Source of the DNA: an uncultured Oscillospiraceae bacterium | Lineage (GTDB): Bacteria > Bacillota > Clostridia > Oscillospirales > Ruminococcaceae | Length of the DNA stretch: 41,331 bases | Direction of reading: 5' to 3' | Assembly (NCBI GenBank): GCA_934486875.1 | Contig: CAKSPU010000023.1 | Location: forward strand, 1-41,331 | In this document: in pieces, positions 16,652 to 24,779 of the stretch | Layout: each line of letters starts with the position of its first letter | How positions within the stretch are numbered: the stretch's first letter is position 1 | Notes under the pieces: model-generated | Seen by the model: only the letters and a program-made list of their open reading frames with translations | The model's database searches: none | Told to the model about the DNA's origin: nothing | Position numbers and translations under genes: made by a program

Positions 16652-17578
16652 TTACTCAAACACAGTTTCTATCACCCTGTCGGACAAAGCCGAGGTATAT
16701 CTCCACCTGTCGATATGGTTCACATCGGGGGCAATGAAATACTCGGGAGGGGCAGGTGGCTCATCGCTGTCAAATACATCTACGATAATAAGCTTCACCT
16801 TCATTTTCTCGGGGATAAGCGCCTTTATGTACACTCCCGCATACTGCCCCGCACGCACCCCCGCTTTCGGCTCGGCAAGCCCCGCAAGGTTCGGTGCAAG
16901 CTCCACGAATATGCCGTATTCCTCCACGGAGCGGACTATCCCCGACACGGTCTCACCGCAGGAAAAACGTGCGGCATTTTCGTCCCACGTGCCCAGAAGC
17001 TCCTTGTGGGTGAGCCATATCCTGCTGCCGTTTATGCCTTTCACCGCCGCTCTTATGAGCTGTCCCACGGTAAAGCGGTCGGCAGGGTGGGATATCCTTG
17101 AAACGGACATAGAATCAATGGGGATAAGGGAGGGCAGTCCGCAGCCTATATCCACAAATGCGCCGAACTGCTCCAGATGAGTCACTCTTGCGGGGATAAT
17201 GTCCCCCGTTCTCAGCCTGCTTATGTACCGCTCGATGCACTCCTCCTGCGCCGCTCTTCGGGACAGCTCCGCCACCACCGCACCGTCCCTCATCTCCGCC
17301 TTTATCACCTTAAAGCACACAGGCTTGTTCACCTTTGTAATCAGGGCAATATCCCTTGTGGAGCCGTCCTCGATGCCCACCGCTCCCTCGTTTCTGGGAA
17401 TTATCCCCCGTCCGCAGGGCAGCTCTACGATAAGGTCGTGGCTGCTGCCGCATACTGCCGCACGGGCCTCAAGTATCGCTCCGCTTTCCGCCGCAGCGAG
17501 CAGGGTCTCAAGGCTCCGAAGCTGCGCTTTGTTTTCGGGAGTATTTATAAGAGCACCCTCGGGATAATATTTTGTCAT
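16652..17578 (-). CDS. S1-domain RNA-binding protein
   Basis: The 308-residue product resembles the short RpsA-like S1 proteins of Clostridia. A degenerate N-terminal S1 repeat spans about residues 28-110, followed by a clear S1 domain (about 122-195; RTGDIIPARVTHLEQFGAFVDIG) and another (about 205-278; CGETVSGIVRSVEEYGIFVEL). Such proteins bind single-stranded RNA and may aid translation or RNA turnover; low-GC Gram-positives lack the canonical six-domain S1, so its ribosomal role is uncertain. The tail (about 279-308) is unique. The ATG follows AAAGGAAGG. The gene is divergent from the penicillin-binding-protein gene; I found no convincing promoter for either in the 170 bp between. Confidence 0.82.
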   Translation of the reverse strand: MTKYYPEGALINTPENKAQLRSLETLLAAAESGAILEARAAVCGSSHDLIVELPCGRGIIPRNEGAVGIEDGSTRDIALITKVNKPVCFKVIKAEMRDGAVVAELSRRAAQEECIERYISRLRTGDIIPARVTHLEQFGAFVDIGCGLPSLIPIDSMSVSRISHPADRFTVGQLIRAAVKGINGSRIWLTHKELLGTWDENAARFSCGETVSGIVRSVEEYGIFVELAPNLAGLAEPKAGVRAGQYAGVYIKALIPEKMKVKLIIVDVFDSDEPPAPPEYFIAPDVNHIDRWRYTSALSDRVIETVFE

Positions 17579-17663
17579 TTTTAAAACCTTCCTTTCACAT
17601 ATACAGAGTATCGGACACAGTTAATTCTATGCGGCAGGGGCGCAATAAATGACCGTATAATTA

Positions 17664-17680
17664 CTGCGCATACTGCGCAG
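17664..17680. repeat. Palindromic/direct repeat between the S1 and PBP genes
   Basis: CTGCGC-ATACT-GCGCAG is an inverted repeat (17664-17669 with 17675-17680); the same bases also form a direct repeat ACTGCGCA twice. A TATAAT lies just upstream (17656-17661) without a good -35 box. It could be an operator for the divergent pair; inference only. Confidence 0.4.
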
Positions 17681-17748
17681 ATGATGAATATACAGCCTGC
17701 GAATGCCAATAATTTCATTGATACAAAAGTGAAAGGAAGTAAAAGCTT

Positions 17749-19344
17749 ATGCAGAGCCTTACAAAAAGACTTATCGCCGCCGCAGGACTGACGGGATTTT
17801 CGGGAATATTCCTACTCTGGCGGCTGCTGGTAATAAACATAAACAGCGGGGATTATCTCAGATACGATATGTCCGCACCGAGGGAGGTGACTGTGGTAAG
17901 CTCCTACGGGGAAATTTATGACCGAAACGGCAAAAAGCTCGTGAACAGGAGCGAGCGGTACATTGCGGTCATCGACCCCGAGACCGCCCACCGTGACGAG
18001 CTTGAAGCCCACGTCACCGACAGGGAAAAATATGAGAGCTGCATCGACGGGAATGCCCTGTTTTTGTGCGGAGTGGACACTCCCACACTTACATCTGCGG
18101 CGGTGATACCCATTTCGGAGCGATACGGCAGCGACTGTCTCTGTGCCCACATCATCGGCTATACAAGCGGTGACAGGGGCGTTTGCGGGCTTGAAATGGC
18201 TTATGATGAGCTTCTCAGAGTGCCTCGGAGCTATGTTGATCTGAACTACAGCGTTGACGCAGGGGGCGATCTCCTTGAAGGCGACGGCATTGATATGAAA
18301 TGGGTGTCAAGCTTTAAAACGGGGATATACACATCTATCGACTACGCCGTCCAGGAAGCGGCGGAGGCGGCTATGGCGGAGGTCAAAAAGGGTGCTGCCA
18401 TAGTTGTGGACATCTCCACGGGAGAGATATGCGCAGTGGTGAGCAAACCTGTTTTTGACCCCTCCCACCCCGAACTGAGCCTTGACGATCCCGACTCCCC
18501 ATTTATCAACAGGGCATTTTCCGCATACAGCGTGGGCTCCGTATTCAAGCTCGTCACCGCAGGGGCTGCCCTTGAATACGGCATTTCCGACGAATACGTC
18601 TATGACTGCACGGGAAGCATCACAGTCAGACAGGACAAATTCGGCTGCCACCGCTTCGGCGGTCACGGCAGGCTCGATATGAGACAGGCTATGGTCGAAT
18701 CCTGCAATCCCTATTTTATCTCACTGGGGCAGGATATCCCCTCTTCATTCCTCTGCGATTTTGCCGCAGGGCTGGGCTTTGGGGAGGGAAAGACCTTTGC
18801 CCCCGGGCTTTCCTCCGCTAAGGGCAATCTGCCCACAGAGGGGGAGCTTCTCGTTCCGGAGGAAAAAGCGAATTTCTCATTCGGTCAGGGCAGGCTCACC
18901 GCAACGCCATTGCAGGTGACTATGATGACAGCAGCTATTGCAAACGGCGGCGAGTGCCCATATCCCGTGCTGATAAACGGAAGCGCCGATCAAACGGGTG
19001 TCAGAGCGGTCTCGGCGGATATTTCAAGCTACACCCGTGTTATGAAAAAAACCACCGCCGACAGGCTGAAGGATTTTATGATATCTGCGATGTACAAGGA
19101 AAATTCCGTGGCGATACCCGAATTTACCACAGGGGGCGGCAAGACCTCCACCGCCCAGACCTGGACATACGATGAATACGGGAATGAAAAGCTCAACTGC
19201 TGGTTTACGGGCTTTTTCCCCGCCGATGAGCCCCGATATGCGGTGACGGTGATGATAGAAGAGGGCATTTCGGGAAATGTTACCTGCGGACCCGTTTTCA
19301 AAGCGATCGCAGACGCTGTGCAGATGAACCGATACGCCGACTGA
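17749..19344 (+). CDS. Penicillin-binding transpeptidase
   Basis: This 531-residue class-B-like penicillin-binding protein has an N-terminal membrane anchor (about residues 8-30), a short dimerization region, and a transpeptidase domain from about 190. It should cross-link peptidoglycan outside the membrane. Active-site motifs are SVFK (Ser264, Lys267), SCN (318-320) and KTS (465-467). The last replaces the usual KTG/KSG, though the following TAQ is kept. It has no PASTA domains, so it is closer to the short SpoVD/PBP2-like or Clostridial MrdA-type proteins than to SpoVD proper. AAAGGAAG precedes the ATG. It is a single gene divergent from the S1 protein, away from the division and cell-wall cluster where FtsI usually lies, so sporulation or another specialised role is possible. 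Confidence 0.85.
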   Translation: MQSLTKRLIAAAGLTGFSGIFLLWRLLVININSGDYLRYDMSAPREVTVVSSYGEIYDRNGKKLVNRSERYIAVIDPETAHRDELEAHVTDREKYESCIDGNALFLCGVDTPTLTSAAVIPISERYGSDCLCAHIIGYTSGDRGVCGLEMAYDELLRVPRSYVDLNYSVDAGGDLLEGDGIDMKWVSSFKTGIYTSIDYAVQEAAEAAMAEVKKGAAIVVDISTGEICAVVSKPVFDPSHPELSLDDPDSPFINRAFSAYSVGSVFKLVTAGAALEYGISDEYVYDCTGSITVRQDKFGCHRFGGHGRLDMRQAMVESCNPYFISLGQDIPSSFLCDFAAGLGFGEGKTFAPGLSSAKGNLPTEGELLVPEEKANFSFGQGRLTATPLQVTMMTAAIANGGECPYPVLINGSADQTGVRAVSADISSYTRVMKKTTADRLKDFMISAMYKENSVAIPEFTTGGGKTSTAQTWTYDEYGNEKLNCWFTGFFPADEPRYAVTVMIEEGISGNVTCGPVFKAIADAVQMNRYAD

Positions 19345-19348
19345 GCGC

Positions 19349-19377
19349 TTGACTTTTTGCCGTAAGAGGTGTATAAT
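19349..19377 (+). promoter_or_regulatory. Promoter of the SUKH-3-like gene
   Basis: TTGACT (19349-19354) and TATAAT (19372-19377) are 17 bp apart, starting five bases after the PBP stop codon. Confidence 0.7.
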
Positions 19378-19422
19378 ATAAATTGGTATATTTTCACGTT
19401 TTGAAAGGAATGAACATAAATT

Positions 19423-19899
19423 ATGGAGCTTAACGGTCTTTCCGAAAGAGCAGAAAAGCTTATAAAGTCCTGCGGTTACGGCAGGCAGCGCTTTATGTCG
19501 GAGGATTCCCTGACGGAGTGCTTCGCTTTTTATGAGGAGGAGGGCTACAGGGTCTCCGACAATGCAAGAGACATCATAAACGATTTTTATATGCTCTCCA
19601 TCGGCAAGCACGGTCAGTTTGAAAACGGTCAGTTCATCGTTACTGAAAACGGCGATATTGAGAATAAAATGGTGGTATATCCCGAAAACATCTACGAGGC
19701 TGCCCACCTTTTCAAGCAGCTTTCCGACGGTATGAACGACTATATTATCCCCCTCGGACTGATAAACGATGATTTTATCGCTATCGGCGAGAGCGGAAAA
19801 ATTTACATCATTGCCGATGATGTTTTTGTTGCGGGTGAAAGCTGGACGGAGTTTCTTAATAATTTTGCCGATAATTTTTCATCACTGAACAATAAATAA
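19423..19899 (+). CDS. SUKH-3-like protein
   Basis: The 158-residue soluble protein has the layout of SUKH-3 (SMI1/KNR4 superfamily) domains: an N-terminal helix with CGYGRQR, then a long helix with EEEGYRVSDNARDIINDFYML, a strand region with PENIYEAAH, and a C-terminal part with IIPLGLINDDFIAIGESGKIYII then GESWTEFLNNF. SUKH proteins often act as immunity proteins against polymorphic toxins, but stand-alone copies with housekeeping or unknown roles are common. No toxin gene is next to it. GAAAGGAATG precedes the ATG by about 10 bases. It has its own promoter and is probably monocistronic. The family call is from pattern reading. Confidence 0.6.
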   Translation: MELNGLSERAEKLIKSCGYGRQRFMSEDSLTECFAFYEEEGYRVSDNARDIINDFYMLSIGKHGQFENGQFIVTENGDIENKMVVYPENIYEAAHLFKQLSDGMNDYIIPLGLINDDFIAIGESGKIYIIADDVFVAGESWTEFLNNFADNFSSLNNK

Positions 19900-19913
19900 A
19901 TTTTCAAAAGCTA

Positions 19914-19942
19914 TTGATAAAAATAGACGGATATGATATAAT
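19914..19942 (+). promoter_or_regulatory. Promoter of the dehydratase-like gene
   Basis: TTGATA (19914-19919) and TATAAT (19937-19942) are 17 bp apart, about 60 bp before the ATG. Confidence 0.7.
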
Positions 19943-20002
19943 TACTCTGTATTCTTATACTACTTTGTAATTATTTAAGTGAAACGAGGCTGATAAACGC
20001 AT

Positions 20003-21268
20003 ATGGCAGAGCTTATTTACAACGAACAGGGACGACTTCTTTTTACCGAGGAAATGCGTAAGGAATATACTATACTTATTCCCAATATGCTTACTATACA
20101 TTTCAGATTCCTTGAAAGGATATTCAACAACTACGGCTACAGAATGAAGCTGCTCACCACCACGGGCAGACGCATTGTGGACGAGGGTCTCCGCTATGTT
20201 CACAACGACACCTGCTACCCTGCCCTGCTGTGTATCGGTCAGTTTATAGATGCCCTCAAATCAGGGGAATATGACGTTAACAAGACTGCTCTTATGATGG
20301 TGCAGTCAGGCGGCGGCTGCCGTGCTTCAAACTATATCCACCTTATCCGCAAGGCGCTCAAAAAGTGCGGTATGGAGCAGGTCCCCGTTATCTCGCTGAA
20401 CCTTGCGAGCCTTGAAAAGAACCCCGGCTTCCACCTCACCCCTCCCCTCCTTTCAGACCTTATCACCGCTGTGTGCTACGCCGACCTGATAATGCTCATC
20501 TCAAACCAGGTGCGCCCCTACGAAAATAACAAGGGCGACTGCGACAGGCTCATCGACAAGTGGGTGGACAAGCTTGTGGACATAAACTTCAACTTTGCGG
20601 GCTTTGACAGGGTATCGAGAGAGATCGTCGAGGACTTTGCAAATATTCCCTACACCCCCGACCCCGACAAGATAAAGGTTGGCATCGTAGGCGAAATTTT
20701 CATCAAATACTCCCCTCTCGGCAACAACGAGCTTCAGAAATTTCTCGAATCCGAGGGCTGCGAGGTATACTGCCCCGGTCTTATCGACTTCCTTATCTTT
20801 ATGGGCGACCACCACGTTGTGGAGACCGAGCTTTATCACGTAAAGTACAAGAAATACATCGCTTCCACTGCCGTAAAGGGCTTCTTCAAGATGATGCAGA
20901 ACAAGATCATCAAGGCGGTAAAGGGCACGAGATTTTTCGGTCCCACTCCCTTTGAAGAAGCTAAAAAGGACGTTGAGCCTTTCATCTCCCCCGCAAACAA
21001 AATGGGCGAGGGCTGGCTCCTGACGGCGGAAATGATAGATATGATAAATATGGGCATCAACAATATCGTCTGTGCCCAGCCCTTCGGCTGCCTCCCCAAC
21101 CACATCATCGGCAAGGGTATGATAAGAAAGCTGAGAGAGACCTTCCCCCGGTCAAACATCGTTCCCATTGACTATGACCCCGGTGCCACAAGGGTAAATC
21201 AGGAGAACAGAATAAAGCTTATGCTTTCCACGGCAAAGCAGCAGCAGGCTGAAAAGAAGCAAAAGTAA
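20003..21268 (+). CDS. 2-hydroxyacyl-CoA dehydratase-like Fe-S protein
   Basis: The 421-residue product belongs to the group related to 2-hydroxyglutaryl-CoA dehydratase subunits (COG3581/HgdB-like), which in many Firmicutes appears as the C-terminal part of a very large fused activase protein. Here it is a separate protein. Conserved cysteines likely binding an iron-sulfur cluster are C71 (HNDTCYP), C77, C106 (GGGCRASNY), C357 and C363 (CAQPFGCLPNH). True dehydratases need an ATP-driven activator (HgdC type); none is encoded nearby. The physiological reaction of this group is not established, so I do not assign one. Only a weak GAGG precedes the ATG. The next gene starts 12 bases downstream, in the same transcript. 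Confidence 0.8.
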   Translation: MAELIYNEQGRLLFTEEMRKEYTILIPNMLTIHFRFLERIFNNYGYRMKLLTTTGRRIVDEGLRYVHNDTCYPALLCIGQFIDALKSGEYDVNKTALMMVQSGGGCRASNYIHLIRKALKKCGMEQVPVISLNLASLEKNPGFHLTPPLLSDLITAVCYADLIMLISNQVRPYENNKGDCDRLIDKWVDKLVDINFNFAGFDRVSREIVEDFANIPYTPDPDKIKVGIVGEIFIKYSPLGNNELQKFLESEGCEVYCPGLIDFLIFMGDHHVVETELYHVKYKKYIASTAVKGFFKMMQNKIIKAVKGTRFFGPTPFEEAKKDVEPFISPANKMGEGWLLTAEMIDMINMGINNIVCAQPFGCLPNHIIGKGMIRKLRETFPRSNIVPIDYDPGATRVNQENRIKLMLSTAKQQQAEKKQK

Positions 21269-21280
21269 GGAGACGGTTTT

Positions 21281-21964
21281 ATGTCACTTAGCGGTATCGA
21301 CCATTACAGAGCAAATATGTACAAGCGCTCGGGCAGCAGCACATCAAGTCAGCTCGCTTCCCTGCTGGGACGTTCATCTGTTAACTCGAAAATGCTGAAA
21401 AAGGCATATTCAAAGCTCAGTCAGAAAACGGGAAAGACATATCTGAACAGGACGGACACCTCAGACGAAGCCGTATCGAAATATTATCAGAGCGGCTCTC
21501 TTTCCGAGACGGAAAATGCTGCGGCTCTTAAGAAAAATGCTTCGGAAATGAGCCTTGCGGCGGCTTCCCTTATGAAGTCCGAGAAGCTTTCCGATGACGC
21601 ACTCGTAAGCAAGGTGAAGGATTTTGCGGAGAGCTACAACGGCGCTGTCATGGCGCTTGCAAACACCAAAAGCTATGCCGCAAAGCTTACCGGCGAAAGT
21701 ATGACGGGCATCACCGATTCCTTTGAAGCCTCTTTATCCAAGGCAGGAATCACTGTAAATGAAGACAAGACCCTGACCGTTGACGAAAAGATGCTCAAAG
21801 AGAACCGAGGACAGCTTTCAGGTCTTTTTAAAAGCGGCTATTCCTTTGGCGCAAAGATGATAAAGAAAGGCTCGGAGCTGCAAAGCTCGGCTCAGCTCAC
21901 AGGGCTTTCTGCGGCGGGAATTTACAATAGGTACGGTTCATTTCTGAACAGCTCAAACGAATAA
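21281..21964 (+). CDS. Uncharacterised protein with FliD-C-like segment
   Basis: The 227-residue protein is Ser/Ala/Lys rich and mainly helical, without signal peptide or transmembrane segment. The C-terminal half recalls the C-terminal domain of the flagellar cap protein FliD: a helix with SKVKDFAESYNGAV, then SKAGITVNEDKTLTVDEKML followed by LSGLFKSG, which is the typical 'GI... dgTL.vDe..L.....LF' order. The FliD N-terminal part is missing and no flagellar gene is in the window, so a flagellar role is doubtful. AAGGAGAC precedes the ATG. Its pairing with the dehydratase-like gene, 12 bases upstream, has no known explanation. A terminator follows. Confidence 0.65.
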   Translation: MSLSGIDHYRANMYKRSGSSTSSQLASLLGRSSVNSKMLKKAYSKLSQKTGKTYLNRTDTSDEAVSKYYQSGSLSETENAAALKKNASEMSLAAASLMKSEKLSDDALVSKVKDFAESYNGAVMALANTKSYAAKLTGESMTGITDSFEASLSKAGITVNEDKTLTVDEKMLKENRGQLSGLFKSGYSFGAKMIKKGSELQSSAQLTGLSAAGIYNRYGSFLNSSNE

Positions 21965-21969
21965 AGATC

Positions 21970-22004
21970 GGCTGTCGGGCAATTCCCCGACAGTCTTTTT
22001 ATTT
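21970..22004 (+). terminator. Terminator after the FliD-C-like gene
   Basis: GGCTGTCGGG (21970-21979) pairs with CCCGACAGTC (21986-21995) with one G-U pair, then TTTTTATTT. Confidence 0.85.
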
Positions 22005-22017
22005 AATAAAATCGACA

Positions 22018-22046
22018 TTGCAAAAGGTCGGAAAATGTGCTATAAT
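22018..22046 (+). promoter_or_regulatory. Promoter of the Cof-type phosphatase gene
   Basis: TTGCAA (22018-22023) and TATAAT (22041-22046) are 17 bp apart; the transcript should start near 22053. Confidence 0.7.
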
Positions 22047-22085
22047 ATCAGACGGAAAAGATTTTTTTGAAGGGATTGACCTTAT

Positions 22086-22904
22086 ATAATAAAATTTATT
22101 GCAGCCGACCTTGACGGCACGCTTTTAAACAGCGCCCACGAGCTTCCCCGTGGATTTTTTGAGCTGATCGACCGTATGCACGATATGGGCATAGTTTTCG
22201 CAGCCGCTTCGGGTCGGCAGTATTACGGCGTTGAGCGGCTTTTTGAGCCTGTTCGGGACAAAATGGCATTCATTGCGGAAAACGGCGGCATAGCCTTTGA
22301 AAAGGGACAGTGCGTTTATTCCCTGCCGATGCCCGATGAGAGTGTTGCGGAAATGACAGAGAGCGCAAGGGAGCTTTACGGCGACGGCGTAAGGATACTT
22401 CTGTCGGGTGAAAAGTCCGCATATGTGACCGACAGCGACCCTGATTTTGCGGAAAGCTGCCACATTTACTGCGCCCGCCTGACCACTCTGCAGGATCTCA
22501 CTGATTTTATGGGCAGGGACAGGATAATAAAGATCGCTCTCTTTGACAAGGATGCCGAAAAGCTCACATATCCCGCAATGAAGCGGTTTTCTGACAGGTT
22601 CAACGTTATACTTTCAAACACTCACTGGGTGGATATCGTGGATAAGAACGTGAACAAGGGTAATGCCGTGAAGCGGCTTATGGAAAAGCTCGGTGCGGGC
22701 TTTGACGAGGCTATGGTGTTCGGGGATTATCTCAATGACCTTGAAATGATGAGCTGCTGCAAGTACAGCTTTGCTATGCGGAACGCTCACCCGATCTTAA
22801 AGGAAAGCGCCGCATTCATTGCTCCGTCCAATGACGAAAACGGCGTTGTGAGGGAGATACTCCGTCATATCCCTCAGCTTGAAATGACGGCACACTGCAC
22901 ATAA
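22086..22904 (+). CDS. Cof-type HAD phosphatase, non-standard start codon
   Basis: The product is about 272 residues of the Cof/YidA group of HAD phosphatases (PF08282), which dephosphorylate sugar phosphates, flavin or other small phosphates. The nucleophile motif reads KFIAADLDGTLLNS and is followed by the motif-II region (FAAASGRQY), a C2 cap, and C-terminal KGNAVKRL and VFGDYLNDLEM (motifs III/IV). The first in-frame ATG (22176) lies after the essential DLDGT motif, and an in-frame TGA at 22077-22079 closes the frame upstream. Between them there is no ATG, GTG or TTG in frame. The best candidates are ATA at 22086 or 22089, or ATT at 22098, behind AAGGGA (22070-22075). A sequencing error in the true start is the other explanation. 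Confidence 0.8.
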   Translation: MIKFIAADLDGTLLNSAHELPRGFFELIDRMHDMGIVFAAASGRQYYGVERLFEPVRDKMAFIAENGGIAFEKGQCVYSLPMPDESVAEMTESARELYGDGVRILLSGEKSAYVTDSDPDFAESCHIYCARLTTLQDLTDFMGRDRIIKIALFDKDAEKLTYPAMKRFSDRFNVILSNTHWVDIVDKNVNKGNAVKRLMEKLGAGFDEAMVFGDYLNDLEMMSCCKYSFAMRNAHPILKESAAFIAPSNDENGVVREILRHIPQLEMTAHCT

Positions 22905-22925
22905 TTTAAAGGAATGGATATTAAT

Positions 22926-24779
22926 ATGGAAAACCAGCGTGAAAATATCGAAAAGCTCCTGCTCAAAGTAAAATCCCCCTCGAGATACATCGGCGGCGAG
23001 CTGAATTCGGTGGTCAAGGACAAAAACAAGGTAGATGTGCGCTTCGCATTCTGCTTTCCCGATTCATACGACATCGGTATGTCCCACATCGGTATGAAAA
23101 TACTTTACTCCCTGAAAAATGCCCGTGAGAACTGGTGGTGCGAGAGAGTTTTTGCCCCCTGGACGGATTTTGAGGAGCTTATGCGTGAAAATCATATCCC
23201 GCTTTACGGGCTTGAAAGCCTTGACCCCATAAAGGATTTTGATTTCATCGGCTTCACGGTGCAGTACGAGCTTTGCTACACAAATATCCTGAATATGCTT
23301 GACCTTGCGGGGCTGAATGTCCTTGCGGCGGAGCGTGATGACAGTGACCCTATCGTTATTGCGGGAGGTCCCTGCGTATGCAATCCCGAGCCGCTCTGCG
23401 ACTTCATCGACCTTTTCGTTATCGGAGAGGGCGAGGAAGTTAACCTTGAGCTTATGGATATGTACGAACAGATGAAAAAATCGGGCAGCTATGACAAAAA
23501 GACATTTCTCCGCCGTGCTGCGGGGATAAAGGGGATCTACGTACCCTCATTATATAATGTGTCCTATCTCGATGACGGACGCATCGACAAGGTAGAGCCC
23601 GTTTGCGGAGGCGTTCCCGAAAAGGTGACGAAGCGGATAATCCCCGACCTTGACAAGGTATTTTATCCCGAAAAATTCGTTGTGCCGTTCTCCGAAATAG
23701 TCCACGACAGAGCGGTCGTGGAGGTACTCAGGGGCTGCATAAGAGGCTGTCGGTTCTGTCAGGCGGGATTTATTTACAGACCATTCCGTGAAAAATCGGC
23801 AGGAACGGTCGTAAAGGAAGCAAAGTCTCTCTGCGAGTCAACGGGCTATGAGGAGCTTTCCCTTGCGTCACTCAGCACCAGCGACCATTCGGATATCGAA
23901 GAACTGCTCACCGAAATGACGGATTACACCGAGGGCGAGAAGATAAATCTTGCGCTGCCCTCAATGAGAATAGACAGGTTCAGCAAAACTCTTATGGAAC
24001 AGCTTTCAAAGGTAAGGCGCAGCGGTCTCACCTTTGCCCCCGAAGCAGGCACACAACGGCTCCGTGACGTTATCAACAAGAACATCACCGAGGACGAGAT
24101 TTTTTCCGCCTGCAAGACCGCTTTTGAGGGCGGATATGCAGGTGTAAAGCTCTATTTTATGATGGGTCTGCCAACGGAAACGGACGAGGATATCCTTGGC
24201 ATATCCGACCTTGCGGTAAGGATCGCTGACCTTTACTATCAGATGCCGAACCGCCCGAGAGGACAGAAGCTGTCAATTTCAATAAGCTGTGCCACATTCG
24301 TACCGAAGCCCTTTACGCCCTTTCAGTTTGAGCCGCAGATAAGCATTGACGAGATAAACCGCCGTCAGAAGCTGCTCCTTGACAGCGTAAAGAGCAAGCG
24401 ATACATCAACGTAAGCTACCACAATTACCGCATAAGCATTCTTGAAGCCGCCCTTGCAAAGGGTGACAGACGGCTGGGAGCGGTCATAAAGCGGGCGTGG
24501 GAGCGTGGCTGCAAGTTTGACGGCTGGGACGAGATGTACCGCTATGACGAGTGGGTAAAGGCGTTTGAGGACGTGGGTGCAGACATTGATTTCTACGCTC
24601 ACCGACCTATGGCATATGACGAGACAGCGCCCTGGGATCACCTTGATTATATGATAGACAAGAGCTTCTTTGTCCGTGAAAACAAGCGTGCAAAGGACGG
24701 AATGACCACAAAAAGCTGCCGTGAAAAATGCAGCGGCTGCGGCGTGAACAGGGCTGCGGGGAGGGAATGCTTTGGATAA
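22926..24779 (+). CDS. TIGR03960-family B12-binding radical SAM protein
   Basis: The 617-residue product is a radical SAM enzyme of the TIGR03960 type. An N-terminal cobalamin-binding-like domain (about 35-235; PDSYDIGMSHIGMKIL, VIAGGPC) is followed by the radical SAM core with CxxxCxxC at C271, C275 and C278 for the 4Fe-4S cluster, and a Cys-rich C terminus (CREKCSGCG). Its reaction is not known to me; in Firmicutes it is almost always followed by the TIGR03936 protein, as here. I prefer the ATG at 22926 because AAAGGA abuts the earlier ATG at 22914 but is spaced 12 bases from this one. The 3' end overlaps the next gene by 8 bases. Confidence 0.9.
   Translation: MENQRENIEKLLLKVKSPSRYIGGELNSVVKDKNKVDVRFAFCFPDSYDIGMSHIGMKILYSLKNARENWWCERVFAPWTDFEELMRENHIPLYGLESLDPIKDFDFIGFTVQYELCYTNILNMLDLAGLNVLAAERDDSDPIVIAGGPCVCNPEPLCDFIDLFVIGEGEEVNLELMDMYEQMKKSGSYDKKTFLRRAAGIKGIYVPSLYNVSYLDDGRIDKVEPVCGGVPEKVTKRIIPDLDKVFYPEKFVVPFSEIVHDRAVVEVLRGCIRGCRFCQAGFIYRPFREKSAGTVVKEAKSLCESTGYEELSLASLSTSDHSDIEELLTEMTDYTEGEKINLALPSMRIDRFSKTLMEQLSKVRRSGLTFAPEAGTQRLRDVINKNITEDEIFSACKTAFEGGYAGVKLYFMMGLPTETDEDILGISDLAVRIADLYYQMPNRPRGQKLSISISCATFVPKPFTPFQFEPQISIDEINRRQKLLLDSVKSKRYINVSYHNYRISILEAALAKGDRRLGAVIKRAWERGCKFDGWDEMYRYDEWVKAFEDVGADIDFYAHRPMAYDETAPWDHLDYMIDKSFFVRENKRAKDGMTTKSCREKCSGCGVNRAAGRECFG

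Noticed and set aside
22176..22904. Starting the HAD phosphatase at the first ATG
   Set aside because: That would remove the catalytic DLDGT motif, which is clearly encoded upstream in the same frame.
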